From positions 124,001-188,000 of the forward strand of contig DDPY01000015.1 of assembly GCA_002342415.1 (NCBI GenBank): 64,000 bases of DNA, read 5' to 3'. This DNA comes from Prevotella sp. UBA2456 (GTDB lineage Bacteria; Bacteroidota; Bacteroidia; Bacteroidales; Bacteroidaceae). The translations under genes were made by a program, and so were the position numbers. The notes beneath the pieces are model-generated. The model was not told where the DNA came from. It worked only from the letters and a program-made list of their open reading frames with translations, and did not search any database. Positions within the stretch are counted from its first letter, which is position 1. The number at the start of each line of letters is the position of its first letter. This document shows positions 9,456 through 19,781 of this stretch, in pieces.

Positions 9456-11746
9456 AACAAACCAACTACCATCTCTTTGACTTCATGGACTTTCATCCAG
9501 ACCTTCATGTCGGAGAAGCCCTATGGAAGGCATACGCGCCCACCAAGATTGCGGAGCGCGACGGCGACATCGTCATCACCATACCTTATCAAAAACAACT
9601 GCATCAAGAGGACATGGCACCCGATACTACCGCAGCACAACAGAGCTACGACCTCATCGTCCGTGCCTACGAGCCCAACATCATCCGCCTGTTCACGACG
9701 ATGAGCGATGACGAGATGGTGGAACAGGACGAAATGCTGCAGTTCGCGCCTGAGGTGAAGCGCCTCCCCCTCCGTTCTGTAGGCTGTGAGATTATCGCAG
9801 CCAACGGGAAAAAAGTCGCCACCATTGACCTCAGCGAACCCAAACTGGACCACTGGAGCGACCTACTCCCTGCACCGCAGCCCGCCCCTTTCATTACCTT
9901 CTACCCCGACGGCGACGAGACGAAGGGCATTGCCCTGAGCGACGACCATTTCTCGCCGCCCCGCTATGACGCCCTGCCCCTCGGCTTCTGTACGGTATGT
10001 TGCGACAATGTCGCAACAAACAAGGAAAATGCCTCCACCGAGCGCGCCACCATCAGTTTCAGATGCGAGCCTGACGAGTGCTTTGTGGGCACGGGCGAGC
10101 GTTTCCGCAAGATGGACCTGAGCGGGCAGACGTTCCAACTGAAGAACCAGGATGGACAGGGCGTGAACAACCGCCGCTGCTATAAGAACATCCCCTTTTA
10201 TATGAGCAGCCGCATGTACGGCTGTTTCTATCATACCAGCGACTACTGCAAGCTGTCGCTGGCCGACCACTCCACCCGCTCGGTGCAGTTCCTCAACGAC
10301 CACGCCACCCTGGACGTGTTCCTCATTGGCGGCAAGACACCCGAGGAGATTCTCCGGGGCTACCGCATGCTGACGGGATTCCCGCAGATGCCGCCGCTGT
10401 GGTCGTTCGGCATCTGGATGAGCCGTATGACCTACTTCTCGGATGAAGAGGTTACCGACATCTGCGACCGTCTGCGCCGCGAACACTATCCGTGCGACGT
10501 GATCCACCTCGACACCGGCTGGTTCCGCACCGACTGGCTATGCGAGTGGAAGTTCAACCCAGAGCGGTTCCCCGACCCAAAGGGCTTCATCCAACGACTG
10601 GCCGATAATGGCTTTAAGGTGTCCCTGTGGCAGCTTCCATACGTGGCCCAAGGAGCAGAACAGCTGGAAGAGGCGAAGACGAACCACTATATCTCTGAGA
10701 GATATGAGAGCTCTGAATACTCTGAGAGCTCTGAAAACTCCGAGTCCTCCTCGTCCAACTTTTCTGCGCTCGACTATGCGGGCACCATCGACTTCACCTA
10801 CCCTGCGGCTACCGACTGGTATAAGAACCAGCTGCTGAAGCCGTTGCTGGAGATGGGCGTGAAGTGCATCAAGACCGACTTCGGCGAGAATATCCACATG
10901 GACCATCAGTATCACGCGATGACACCCGAGCGGCTGAACAACATCTATGCCCTGCTCTATCAGCGTGCCGCCTACGAGGTGACGAAGGAGGTGACAGGCG
11001 ACGGCATCGTGTGGGCACGCGCAGCATGGGCGGGCTGTCAGCGCTATCCCCTGCACTGGGGCGGCGACAGCGAGTCGTCGTGGGCGGGCATGGCCGGCAG
11101 TCTGAAGGGTGGACTGCACTTCGGACTGTCGGGTTTTGCGTTCTGGAGCCACGACGTGCCGGGATTCCACTCTACGCCCGACTTCATGAACTCGCCGCTC
11201 GACGAGCAGGTGTATGTGCGGTGGACGCAGTTCGGCGTGTTCTCCAGCCACATGCGCTATCACGGCACCTGCAAGCGCGAGCCTTGGCACTATCCCAACA
11301 TTGCTCCCATCGTGAAACGGTGGTGGAAGCTGCGCTACCGCCTTATACCTTATATTATAGAGCAGGCTGAACGCTCGTGCCATTCGGGATGGCCCATGCT
11401 CCGCGCCCTGCTGATGCAGCACCCCCATGACCGACAGGTATGGCACATCGACGACGAGTACTACTTCGGCTCGGAGTTCCTGGTCTGCCCCGTGATGAAC
11501 AGCCAGGACAAGCGCGACGTCTACCTGCCCGATGGTCTGTGGATCAACTTCTTCACGGGCGAGCGACTGGAGGGAGGACGCTGGTACTATGATGTGAAGG
11601 TGCCGCTCGACCTGATGCCAGTCTATGTGCGCCCAGGAGCCTACATACCAATGTATCCTGACGATGTCGACTCCACCGACGAGATGGACCTCTCGAGAGC
11701 GGAGGCCATCCGGATAGACAGAGACTACAAAGGAATGGATTTCTGA
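9452..11746 (+). CDS. GH31 family alpha-xylosidase-like glycosidase
   Basis: A 764-residue GH31 enzyme close in length to E. coli YicI (about 772). The nucleophile region is IKTDFGEN (Asp476) and the probable acid/base lies in WGGDSESSW (Asp539). Flanking signatures are VIHLDTGWF and FAFWSHDVPGF. The KTDFGE form is typical of alpha-xylosidases (inference). There is no signal peptide, so it probably acts on imported oligosaccharides. It is coupled to the upstream beta-helix gene by a 4-bp overlap and followed 47 bp later by a symporter. Two oddities lie in frame: a palindromic element encoding CCDNVATNK near residue 187, and a Ser/Glu-rich repeat near residues 414-434; both fall outside the catalytic motifs. 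Confidence 0.88.
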   Translation: MKQTNYHLFDFMDFHPDLHVGEALWKAYAPTKIAERDGDIVITIPYQKQLHQEDMAPDTTAAQQSYDLIVRAYEPNIIRLFTTMSDDEMVEQDEMLQFAPEVKRLPLRSVGCEIIAANGKKVATIDLSEPKLDHWSDLLPAPQPAPFITFYPDGDETKGIALSDDHFSPPRYDALPLGFCTVCCDNVATNKENASTERATISFRCEPDECFVGTGERFRKMDLSGQTFQLKNQDGQGVNNRRCYKNIPFYMSSRMYGCFYHTSDYCKLSLADHSTRSVQFLNDHATLDVFLIGGKTPEEILRGYRMLTGFPQMPPLWSFGIWMSRMTYFSDEEVTDICDRLRREHYPCDVIHLDTGWFRTDWLCEWKFNPERFPDPKGFIQRLADNGFKVSLWQLPYVAQGAEQLEEAKTNHYISERYESSEYSESSENSESSSSNFSALDYAGTIDFTYPAATDWYKNQLLKPLLEMGVKCIKTDFGENIHMDHQYHAMTPERLNNIYALLYQRAAYEVTKEVTGDGIVWARAAWAGCQRYPLHWGGDSESSWAGMAGSLKGGLHFGLSGFAFWSHDVPGFHSTPDFMNSPLDEQVYVRWTQFGVFSSHMRYHGTCKREPWHYPNIAPIVKRWWKLRYRLIPYIIEQAERSCHSGWPMLRALLMQHPHDRQVWHIDDEYYFGSEFLVCPVMNSQDKRDVYLPDGLWINFFTGERLEGGRWYYDVKVPLDLMPVYVRPGAYIPMYPDDVDSTDEMDLSRAEAIRIDRDYKGMDF
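9998..10018 (+). repeat. Palindromic element inside the GH31 gene
   Basis: A perfect 9-bp inverted repeat (TGTTGCGAC, 3-nt loop, GTCGCAACA) sits in frame. A close relative at 24196-24220 in the GH78 gene encodes nearly the same peptide (CCDCIATSK versus CCDNVATNK) in an unrelated enzyme. Confidence 0.7.
10691..10753 (+). repeat. In-frame Ser/Glu-encoding repeat in GH31
   Basis: Degenerate units around GAGAGCTCTGA encode an S/E-rich linker (YESSEYSESSENSESSSS) between conserved GH31 blocks. Confidence 0.65.
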
Positions 11747-11793
11747 TGGGCAAACCGTAGATTATATAAAACTATAAATATTGCTACTACAAC

Positions 11794-13356
11794 ATGGAAA
11801 GTCACTATATGCAAGGCCTCGACTGGGCCATCTTAGGAATCTATTTCGCCGTACTCCTGGGCATTGGAGTATGGGCCAGTACGAAACGTAAGAAGGAAGG
11901 TTCGCTCTTCCTTGCCGAGCACTCGCTGCGCTGGCATCACATCGGTTTCTCGATGTGGGGCACCAACGTCGGTCCGTCGATGCTGATTGCCTCGGCATCG
12001 GCAGGCTTCACCACGGGCATCGTATCGGGCAACTATGCGTGGTATGCCTTCGTGTTCATCGCCCTGCTGGCCTTCGTCTTCGCGCCGCGCTATCTGGGTG
12101 CCAACATTTCGACGCTGCCTGAGTTCATGGGCCTGCGCTTCGGACAAAGTACGCGCAACATCCTGGCCTGGTACACCATCGTGACGGTCATCATCTCGTG
12201 GCTGGCGCTGACGCTGTTTGCAGGCGGCGTGCTCATCCGTCAGGTGTTCGACATACCGATGTGGATGTCGGCGCTGGTGCTGGTCATCATCTCGGCCTTC
12301 TTCACCATGCTGGGCGGACTGAAGGCGGTAGCATATACCAATGTCTACCAGATGATACTGCTCATCGTGGTGTCGCTCGTGCTCGTCATCGTGGGTCTGG
12401 ACCGCGTGGGGGGCATACAGGCACTGGTGGACAAGGTGCCAAGCGACTACTGGGTGATGTTCAAGCCCAACACAGACGAGGCGTTCCCCTGGCTGCCCAT
12501 CCTGCTGGGCTATCCGGTGATGGGCGTTTGGTTCTGGTGTACGGACCAGTCGATGGTGCAGCCGGTGCTGGCTGCCAAGGACCTGCGCGAGGGCCAGCTG
12601 GGCACCAACTTCACGGGCTGGCTGAAGATACTGGACGTGGCACTCTATATTCTGCCGGGCATCATCTGCTTCGCGCTGTTCGGCGACACGCTAAAGAATC
12701 CCGACGAGGCTTACCTGACGATGGTGGAGAATCTGTTCCCAGTGGGCATGGTGGGCCTGGTGTTCGCGGTGCTGACGGCCTGCCTGGTGAGTACGATCGG
12801 TTCGGCGCTGAACGCGCTGTCGACGGTGTTCACGATGGATGTGTATGTGAAGAACTTCAAGCCGGGCGCGCCGCAGTGGGAGATCAATCTCGTGGGGCGC
12901 ATCGTGGTGGTGATCGGCGCCGTGCTGGCCATCATCATGACGGTGGCCATCGATGCCATCAAGGGTCTGAACCTGTTTAATGTGTTCCAGTCGGTACTGG
13001 GATTCATCGCGCCGCCGATGGCCGCTGTCTTCCTGCTGGGCATCTTCTGGAAGCGCTGCACGGCCCGCGCCGCCAATGTGTGCCTGACGGTGGGCACGGT
13101 GTTCTGTCTGACGGTGGGCATCCTCTACCTGTGGCCGCCGGCATGGCTGTCGATAGCGTGGCCTCACTTCATGATGCTGTCGTTCTATCTGTTCGTCATC
13201 CTCGTGGTATCGATGGTGGTCATCAGCATGACGGACGGCGACAAGACGCAGTATGAGATACCGGCTCCTGTGAAGGAGGAGCGGTCGCGGCTGGCCGTCG
13301 CCCTGTGGATAGTGCTGGCGGTGGTGATGATAGGACTTTATGTTTTCTTTAATTGA
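11794..13356 (+). CDS. Sodium:solute symporter (SSS/SGLT-like sugar transporter)
   Basis: A 520-residue inner-membrane protein with many hydrophobic helices, typical of the SSS family (SGLT-type). Recognisable pieces are the N-terminal helix DWAILGIYFAVLLGIGVWAS, GLKAVAYTNVYQ, and WFWCTDQSMVQ, which resembles the SGLT sugar/sodium region. It probably imports the mono- or disaccharide released by the neighbouring glycosidases. The ATG at 11794 follows an AT-rich 47-bp spacer; MQGLDW five codons later is an alternative start. With GH31 upstream and GH127 downstream it forms a likely operon that uses a symporter where SusC/SusD would be expected. Confidence 0.9.
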   Translation: MESHYMQGLDWAILGIYFAVLLGIGVWASTKRKKEGSLFLAEHSLRWHHIGFSMWGTNVGPSMLIASASAGFTTGIVSGNYAWYAFVFIALLAFVFAPRYLGANISTLPEFMGLRFGQSTRNILAWYTIVTVIISWLALTLFAGGVLIRQVFDIPMWMSALVLVIISAFFTMLGGLKAVAYTNVYQMILLIVVSLVLVIVGLDRVGGIQALVDKVPSDYWVMFKPNTDEAFPWLPILLGYPVMGVWFWCTDQSMVQPVLAAKDLREGQLGTNFTGWLKILDVALYILPGIICFALFGDTLKNPDEAYLTMVENLFPVGMVGLVFAVLTACLVSTIGSALNALSTVFTMDVYVKNFKPGAPQWEINLVGRIVVVIGAVLAIIMTVAIDAIKGLNLFNVFQSVLGFIAPPMAAVFLLGIFWKRCTARAANVCLTVGTVFCLTVGILYLWPPAWLSIAWPHFMMLSFYLFVILVVSMVVISMTDGDKTQYEIPAPVKEERSRLAVALWIVLAVVMIGLYVFFN

Positions 13357-13399
13357 CAGGTGACAGTTGAGAGTTATAATAATATAATAAAGTAAAGAT

Positions 13400-15478
13400 A
13401 TGAAAAGACTTCTTATTCTATTCTTCGTAGGCTGCGTGTGCTGCGCAAGTTCTACGACGGCCTCGGCGCAGGGTCTTACCGACATGAGCCGAAGCAAGAA
13501 AGCCGTGATGCAGAACCTGCCGATGGGAGCCACGCAGTGGACGGGCGGCTTCTGGGGCGACCGCTTCAGCGTGCTGTCGACGACGGGCATCTGGTCGATG
13601 TGGGACACGTGGAACACGCCTTACGAGACGATGGATGCCCTGGGGCAGCACGGCTCGCACGGCTTTGCCAACTTCCAGGTGGCGGCTGGCACCATCAAGG
13701 GCAAGCACCACGGTCCTCCGTTCCACGACGGCGACATGTATAAATGGCTGGAGGCCTGCGCCGCGGTGTATGCCGTGACGAAGGACGCGAAGCTCGACCA
13801 GCTGATGGACCGCTTCATCGAGCAGGTGGCGCTGGCCCAGCGTGCCGACGGATATATCCACACGCCGGTGGTCATCAGCGAGCGCAATGCGGGCATCGAC
13901 AGCCACGCTCTCACGGAGAATGCGGCGGGCATCGAGATTGGCAAGGATCAGAAGCATGCCTTCGCCTCGCGACTGAACTTCGAGACCTACAACCTGGGCC
14001 ACCTCATCACCGCTGGCATCATCCACAAGCGGGCTACGGGCAAGACGACGCTGTTCGACTGCAGCAAGAAGGCGGCCGACTTCCTCTACCGCTTCCTGAC
14101 AAACGACGCTGCCGAGCTGTCGCGCAATGCCATCTGCCCCTCGCACTATATGGGCGCGGCGGAGATGTATCGCGAGACGGGCGACGAGAAGTACCTGCGG
14201 CTGGCCGAGGGGCTGATAGCCATCCGCGACTCGGTGAAGAACGGCGAGGACCACAACCAGGACCGCCACAAGCTGCGCGACCAGTACGAGGCCATGGGGC
14301 ATGCCGTACGCGCCAACTACCTCTACGCCGGCGTGGCCGACCTGTATGCCGAGACGGGCGAGGCACAGCTGATGAAGAATCTGAGCGCCATCTGGGACGA
14401 CATCGTGAACCACAAGATATACATCATGGGCGGATGCGGTGCGCTGTACGACGGTGTGTCGCCCGACGGCACCACCTACAACCAGCCCTCCATACAGCAG
14501 ATCCATCAGGCCTACGGACGGCAGTTCCAGCTGCCCCAGGAGGCCGCCCACAACGAGATATGCGCCCAGATTGGCATGCTACTATTTTCGTGGCGCATGT
14601 TCCAAACGACGATGGACCCCAAGTATGTAGACAACATCGAGAACGAGCTTTATAACGGCATCCTCAGCGGCATCTCGCTCGACGGCCGCGACTTCTTCTA
14701 CACCGAGGCCCTGCGCCGCACGAAGGAGTTCCCCTACACCATGCGCTGGCCCAAGCACCGACAGCGTTACATCACCTGCTTCTGCTGCCCACCCAACACG
14801 CTGCGCACACTATGCCAGGCCCAGGAGTACGCCTACAGCATCAAGGGCGACACGCTGTGGGTGAACCTCTACGGACAGAACCGCCTGTCGACTCCTGACC
14901 TGGAGGTGGAGATGCAGAGCGGCTATCCCTGGGACGGCCACGTGACGCTGACCGTGAAGCGCGCCAAGCACCTCAGCAGCATCCGGATGCACATCCCCGG
15001 ATGGAGCACGGGCATGACGCTACGCCTGAACGGCCGCGACATACTGGCTGAAGACCTGCGCCAGCCCCGCCGGTGGAAGAAGGGCGACCGCGTGGAGCTG
15101 ATACTGCCCATGAAGGCGCGCCTCATCGAGGCCAACCCGCTGGTGGAGGAGGCAAAGAACCAGATTGCCGTCATGCGCGGACCCATCGTCTACTGTCTGG
15201 AAGGTCAGGACATCCAGGGCGGCTATCGCATCAACGACATCGCTATCCCCGCCGACGTACAGTTCAAGGAGACCCGCGTCACCATCGAAGGTCACGAGAT
15301 GGTGGCCCTCGAAGCCGACGTCCCCGTGGTCAGCAATGACTCCTGGCGCAGCGACGAGCTCTACCGCGAGCTGCGCCCCGCACACAGCAAGAAGGCCCAC
15401 ATCCGCCTCATCCCCTACTACGCCTGGGACAACCGCGGCATCCAAGACATGTCGCTCTGGCTCCCCCTGGCGCGATAG
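13400..15478 (+). CDS. GH127-family beta-L-arabinofuranosidase-like protein
   Basis: A 692-residue secreted protein with a signal peptide ending near ASAQG. It matches GH127 (formerly DUF1680): the HypBA1 zinc/catalytic set corresponds to Glu386 and Cys388 (HNEICAQ) and the Cys pair 462/463 (CFCCPPN), one of which is the nucleophile in the characterised family. All four are present, so activity is plausible. Related families (GH146, GH137, GH142) share the fold, and the substrate linkage cannot be fixed by eye. It is the last gene of the beta-helix/GH31/symporter set, starting 43 bp after the symporter across a GACAGTTGA-type repeat remnant. Confidence 0.88.
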   Translation: MKRLLILFFVGCVCCASSTTASAQGLTDMSRSKKAVMQNLPMGATQWTGGFWGDRFSVLSTTGIWSMWDTWNTPYETMDALGQHGSHGFANFQVAAGTIKGKHHGPPFHDGDMYKWLEACAAVYAVTKDAKLDQLMDRFIEQVALAQRADGYIHTPVVISERNAGIDSHALTENAAGIEIGKDQKHAFASRLNFETYNLGHLITAGIIHKRATGKTTLFDCSKKAADFLYRFLTNDAAELSRNAICPSHYMGAAEMYRETGDEKYLRLAEGLIAIRDSVKNGEDHNQDRHKLRDQYEAMGHAVRANYLYAGVADLYAETGEAQLMKNLSAIWDDIVNHKIYIMGGCGALYDGVSPDGTTYNQPSIQQIHQAYGRQFQLPQEAAHNEICAQIGMLLFSWRMFQTTMDPKYVDNIENELYNGILSGISLDGRDFFYTEALRRTKEFPYTMRWPKHRQRYITCFCCPPNTLRTLCQAQEYAYSIKGDTLWVNLYGQNRLSTPDLEVEMQSGYPWDGHVTLTVKRAKHLSSIRMHIPGWSTGMTLRLNGRDILAEDLRQPRRWKKGDRVELILPMKARLIEANPLVEEAKNQIAVMRGPIVYCLEGQDIQGGYRINDIAIPADVQFKETRVTIEGHEMVALEADVPVVSNDSWRSDELYRELRPAHSKKAHIRLIPYYAWDNRGIQDMSLWLPLAR

Positions 15479-15518
15479 GACATCTGACTTCGAAACAATA
15501 ACCCACGCTTATTCTCCA

Positions 15519-15554
15519 ATAACCCTGCCTTATTACCCAACAAGGCAGGGTTAT
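15519..15554. repeat. 13-bp stem hairpin after GH127
   Basis: A perfect inverted repeat, ATAACCCTGCCTT with its complement around a 10-nt loop. No T-tract follows on either strand, so intrinsic termination is uncertain. Confidence 0.6.
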
Positions 15555-15650
15555 CGTGCAATAAGAGTGCCTTATTAGTGCAGAGTATAGCACGGCTCAC
15601 CGCCAACGAGATTACTCATTTGGAGTGAGGTGAGTCTGTAAGCGGATTTC

Positions 15651-15699
15651 TGTGATTCGTGCATTGCACTATATATATAGGTGCAATGCACGAATCACA
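15651..15699. repeat. 19-bp perfect inverted repeat between convergent genes
   Basis: Arms TGTGATTCGTGCATTGCAC (15651-15669) and its exact complement (15681-15699) enclose an 11-nt TA-rich loop. It lies between the ends of GH127 (+) and the SDR gene (-). A transcription-stopping hairpin or a mobile-element relic is possible; there is no flanking T-run. Confidence 0.7.
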
Positions 15700-15735
15700 A
15701 AAATCAATACGCATTTCAGAAAGGCAAGGCATTTT

Positions 15736-16530
15736 TCACTCTTGCTTCTCTGACCGATGGTCAGAGTGTGGCGTTGCATTACGGGCAATGAGGAAGGGGC
15801 TGGCCTGATGGGTGGCCAGGATGGTGACTTCGGCTATCTGCACATGTTTGGGTGCGGAGGCCACATAGAAGCATACATCGGCAATGTCGTCGCCTATCAG
15901 CGGCTTCACTCCTTTATATACATTGTCGGCACGCTGCTGGTCACCACGGAAGCGGATGACGCTGAAATTGGTTTCCACCAGTCCGGGCTTGATGTTCGTC
16001 ACGCGGACAGCCGATTCAGCCAAGTCGATGCGCAGGCCGTCAGTCAGAGCCTTGACTGCCGCCTTGGTGGCACAGTAAACATTGCCTCCGGCGTAGGCTG
16101 CATCGCCCGCTATACTGCCGATGTTGATGACGTGACCGTCATTGCGTGCCACCATGTCGGGGACTATCAGGCGCGTCATGGTCAGCAGTCCCTTGATATT
16201 GGTGTCAATCATTACCGACCACTCGTCCAGATCGCCCTCGTACTCCTTGTCCATGCCGATAGCCAATCCGGCATTATTGATGAGCACGTCTATCGGTTTC
16301 CACGCGTCGGTGATGCCGGCCACCGCCTGTCGGGCAGCCTCCTTGTCGCGCACGTCGAAGGTCAGCGTCAACACCTTGGCTCCCTGCCGAGTCAACTCAG
16401 TCTGCAGAGCCTGCAACTTCGCTGCATTCCTGCCCGTCAGGATGACATCATAGCCCCCTTGGACAAACTTCCTTGCACAGGCCTCACCAATACCGCTGGT
16501 GGCACCTGTTATCAATGCTATCTTTCTCAT
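15736..16530 (-). CDS. Short-chain dehydrogenase/reductase (YdfG-like)
   Basis: A 264-residue classical SDR using NAD(P)H. The cofactor motif TGATSGIG is at residues 8-15, NNAG at 85-88, and the catalytic triad at Ser139 and YCATK (Tyr152, Lys156). Closest in style to the YdfG serine/3-hydroxy acid dehydrogenase group; the substrate is unknown. The C-terminal tail NATPHSDHRSEKQE is not SDR-like: it is encoded by a palindromic element (15748-15780) also found twice in the GH78 gene, so the natural C-terminus was probably replaced or extended by the insertion. It is convergent with GH127. Confidence 0.88.
   Translation of the reverse strand: MRKIALITGATSGIGEACARKFVQGGYDVILTGRNAAKLQALQTELTRQGAKVLTLTFDVRDKEAARQAVAGITDAWKPIDVLINNAGLAIGMDKEYEGDLDEWSVMIDTNIKGLLTMTRLIVPDMVARNDGHVINIGSIAGDAAYAGGNVYCATKAAVKALTDGLRIDLAESAVRVTNIKPGLVETNFSVIRFRGDQQRADNVYKGVKPLIGDDIADVCFYVASAPKHVQIAEVTILATHQASPFLIARNATPHSDHRSEKQE
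15748..15780 (-). repeat. ATGCAACGCCACACTC palindromic element, SDR copy
   Basis: On the minus strand: the constant part ATGCAACGCCACACTC leading into the hairpin CTCTGACC/GGTCAGAG. It encodes the last dozen SDR residues. Other copies are at 24008-24040, 25470-25502 and 40221-40247. Confidence 0.8.
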
Positions 16531-16624
16531 CTAATCTTATTTAGTGTTCATAAAAAAGTCCACACGCATAGTTCCGTTCTTATCCATAAGTCGTTGGGTA
16601 TATATTTCAAGCTCGGAACTATTT

Positions 16625-18523
<1,899 letters not shown>

Positions 18524-18540
18524 TGTTTCTTTAATGCATT

Positions 18541-18581
18541 AAAAAAAGTCAGTGATGTTCTCTTAGACGAACATCACTGAC
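18541..18581 (-). terminator. Intrinsic terminator of the TPR gene
   Basis: A 13-bp perfect stem (GTCAGTGATGTTC and complement, 8-nt loop) is followed on the minus strand by seven T. It lies between the TPR gene and the chimeric GH9 gene, only about 20 bp before the chimera's ATG, leaving little room for a separate promoter. Confidence 0.85.
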
Positions 18582-18587
18582 AAAGGT

Positions 18588-19763
18588 TTAATGCCGTTTG
18601 CTTTTATGTTTCCCGAAGTGGGTGCTGCGCAATAGCGTTTCGGCCTTTTCTATCATCTCCGTCAACTGTGGCGTAGGTTTTTCTTCCTTGCGGGCCAGGG
18701 CGAGGAACTGCTCATAGTACCTCTTGGCCTTCTGACCGTCTGGCAAGAGGTAATAGTAGGCGCTGGCTATATTATAATAGGTAGCAATAGACGAAGGGTT
18801 ATATGCCAAATGCTCTTTCCATGAAGCCACGGCCTCTGCGTAGTGTTTGGTCAAGTAGTATCCCTCGCCTTGCGACAGCGTGATGGCTCGCATGGCTACG
18901 GTGTCGGGCTTCATCAGTTCCAAAGCCGCGTTGAGATACTCCAGTCCTTCGTCGAAGCGCTTGGTATCAATACTGACCACGCCCAGGCGCCAGGCACAAT
19001 TGGCATGTTGCATGCCGCTGGCGAAGAAGGCTGTCTTCAAGTATTGGTAGGCCCGCTCCAGCGAGTCTATCCTACTATAGCACATACCAGCGGAATAGAG
19101 GGTGCTGAAAGCGGAGTCCCCCTGCTGTAGCAAACGGTCATACATCTTAGCTGCCGCTGTATAGTCGCCGTTCAGCAGCCAGGCTTCGGCCTTGGCGCGG
19201 TTGACGAGGATGTTGGTAGAGTCCTTTAACGTGTACTTCAATGCACAGATGATGCCCTTCTGCGGCTGATTGCTTCTGGCATAGGCCAGCGTGAGACCGG
19301 CCACCACCTCGCCGTCCATCGGGTAGTGTTCCAAAAGCCGGGCAGCCCAGTACATGTAAGAGTCCGTGTCGCCCTGCTGTCGGTAGCTGTTTGCCAACTG
19401 TCGGAAGGCATCATGCGTCAGACTGTCCTCGGGCATGTTCTTCAGCAGTTCCGTGGTCTGCCGATAGTTGGCACGCTTATACTGGCAATCTGCCAACTTC
19501 AGCCGAATCTGGCGGGGAACGCGGTCCTCTGGCACGTAAGGCTTCGACATGCTGAAATCCGCATCCATCGAGAAACGGGTGACACCTTGAGCCTGGGCCT
19601 GATCGTATGCCTGCTGATAGTATTTCAACGCCTCGAAGGTATTGTACCGCTGCATCATACTGTCGCCCCGCTGCACCAGCAGGGCCAGCGAGTCAAGAGC
19701 CTCGCCCCTTGCGGCAGAAACCGCTAAGAGGGCGAGGATGAACATGGTTGTTATTCGTTTCAT
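18588..19763 (-). CDS. Exported TPR-repeat protein
   Basis: A 391-residue protein with a signal peptide (MKRITTMFILALLAVSAARG) and a series of tetratricopeptide-like helical pairs from about residue 35 to 365 (for example EALKYYQQAYDQA, QKAKRYYEQFLALA). No enzymatic motif is seen, so it is probably a periplasmic scaffold. It starts 19 bp after the stop of the M56/TonB gene in the same direction, so BlaI-like regulator, M56/TonB protein and TPR protein probably form one transcript ending at the terminator at 18541-18581. Its function with the M56 protein is unknown. Confidence 0.8.
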   Translation of the reverse strand: MKRITTMFILALLAVSAARGEALDSLALLVQRGDSMMQRYNTFEALKYYQQAYDQAQAQGVTRFSMDADFSMSKPYVPEDRVPRQIRLKLADCQYKRANYRQTTELLKNMPEDSLTHDAFRQLANSYRQQGDTDSYMYWAARLLEHYPMDGEVVAGLTLAYARSNQPQKGIICALKYTLKDSTNILVNRAKAEAWLLNGDYTAAAKMYDRLLQQGDSAFSTLYSAGMCYSRIDSLERAYQYLKTAFFASGMQHANCAWRLGVVSIDTKRFDEGLEYLNAALELMKPDTVAMRAITLSQGEGYYLTKHYAEAVASWKEHLAYNPSSIATYYNIASAYYYLLPDGQKAKRYYEQFLALARKEEKPTPQLTEMIEKAETLLRSTHFGKHKSKRH

Positions 19764-19781
19764 GATTAACGAGAGAGTGTG

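Noticed and set aside
15519..15699. Intrinsic terminators for GH127 and SDR
   Set aside because: Neither hairpin is followed by a T-run on the needed strand, so I list them only as inverted repeats.
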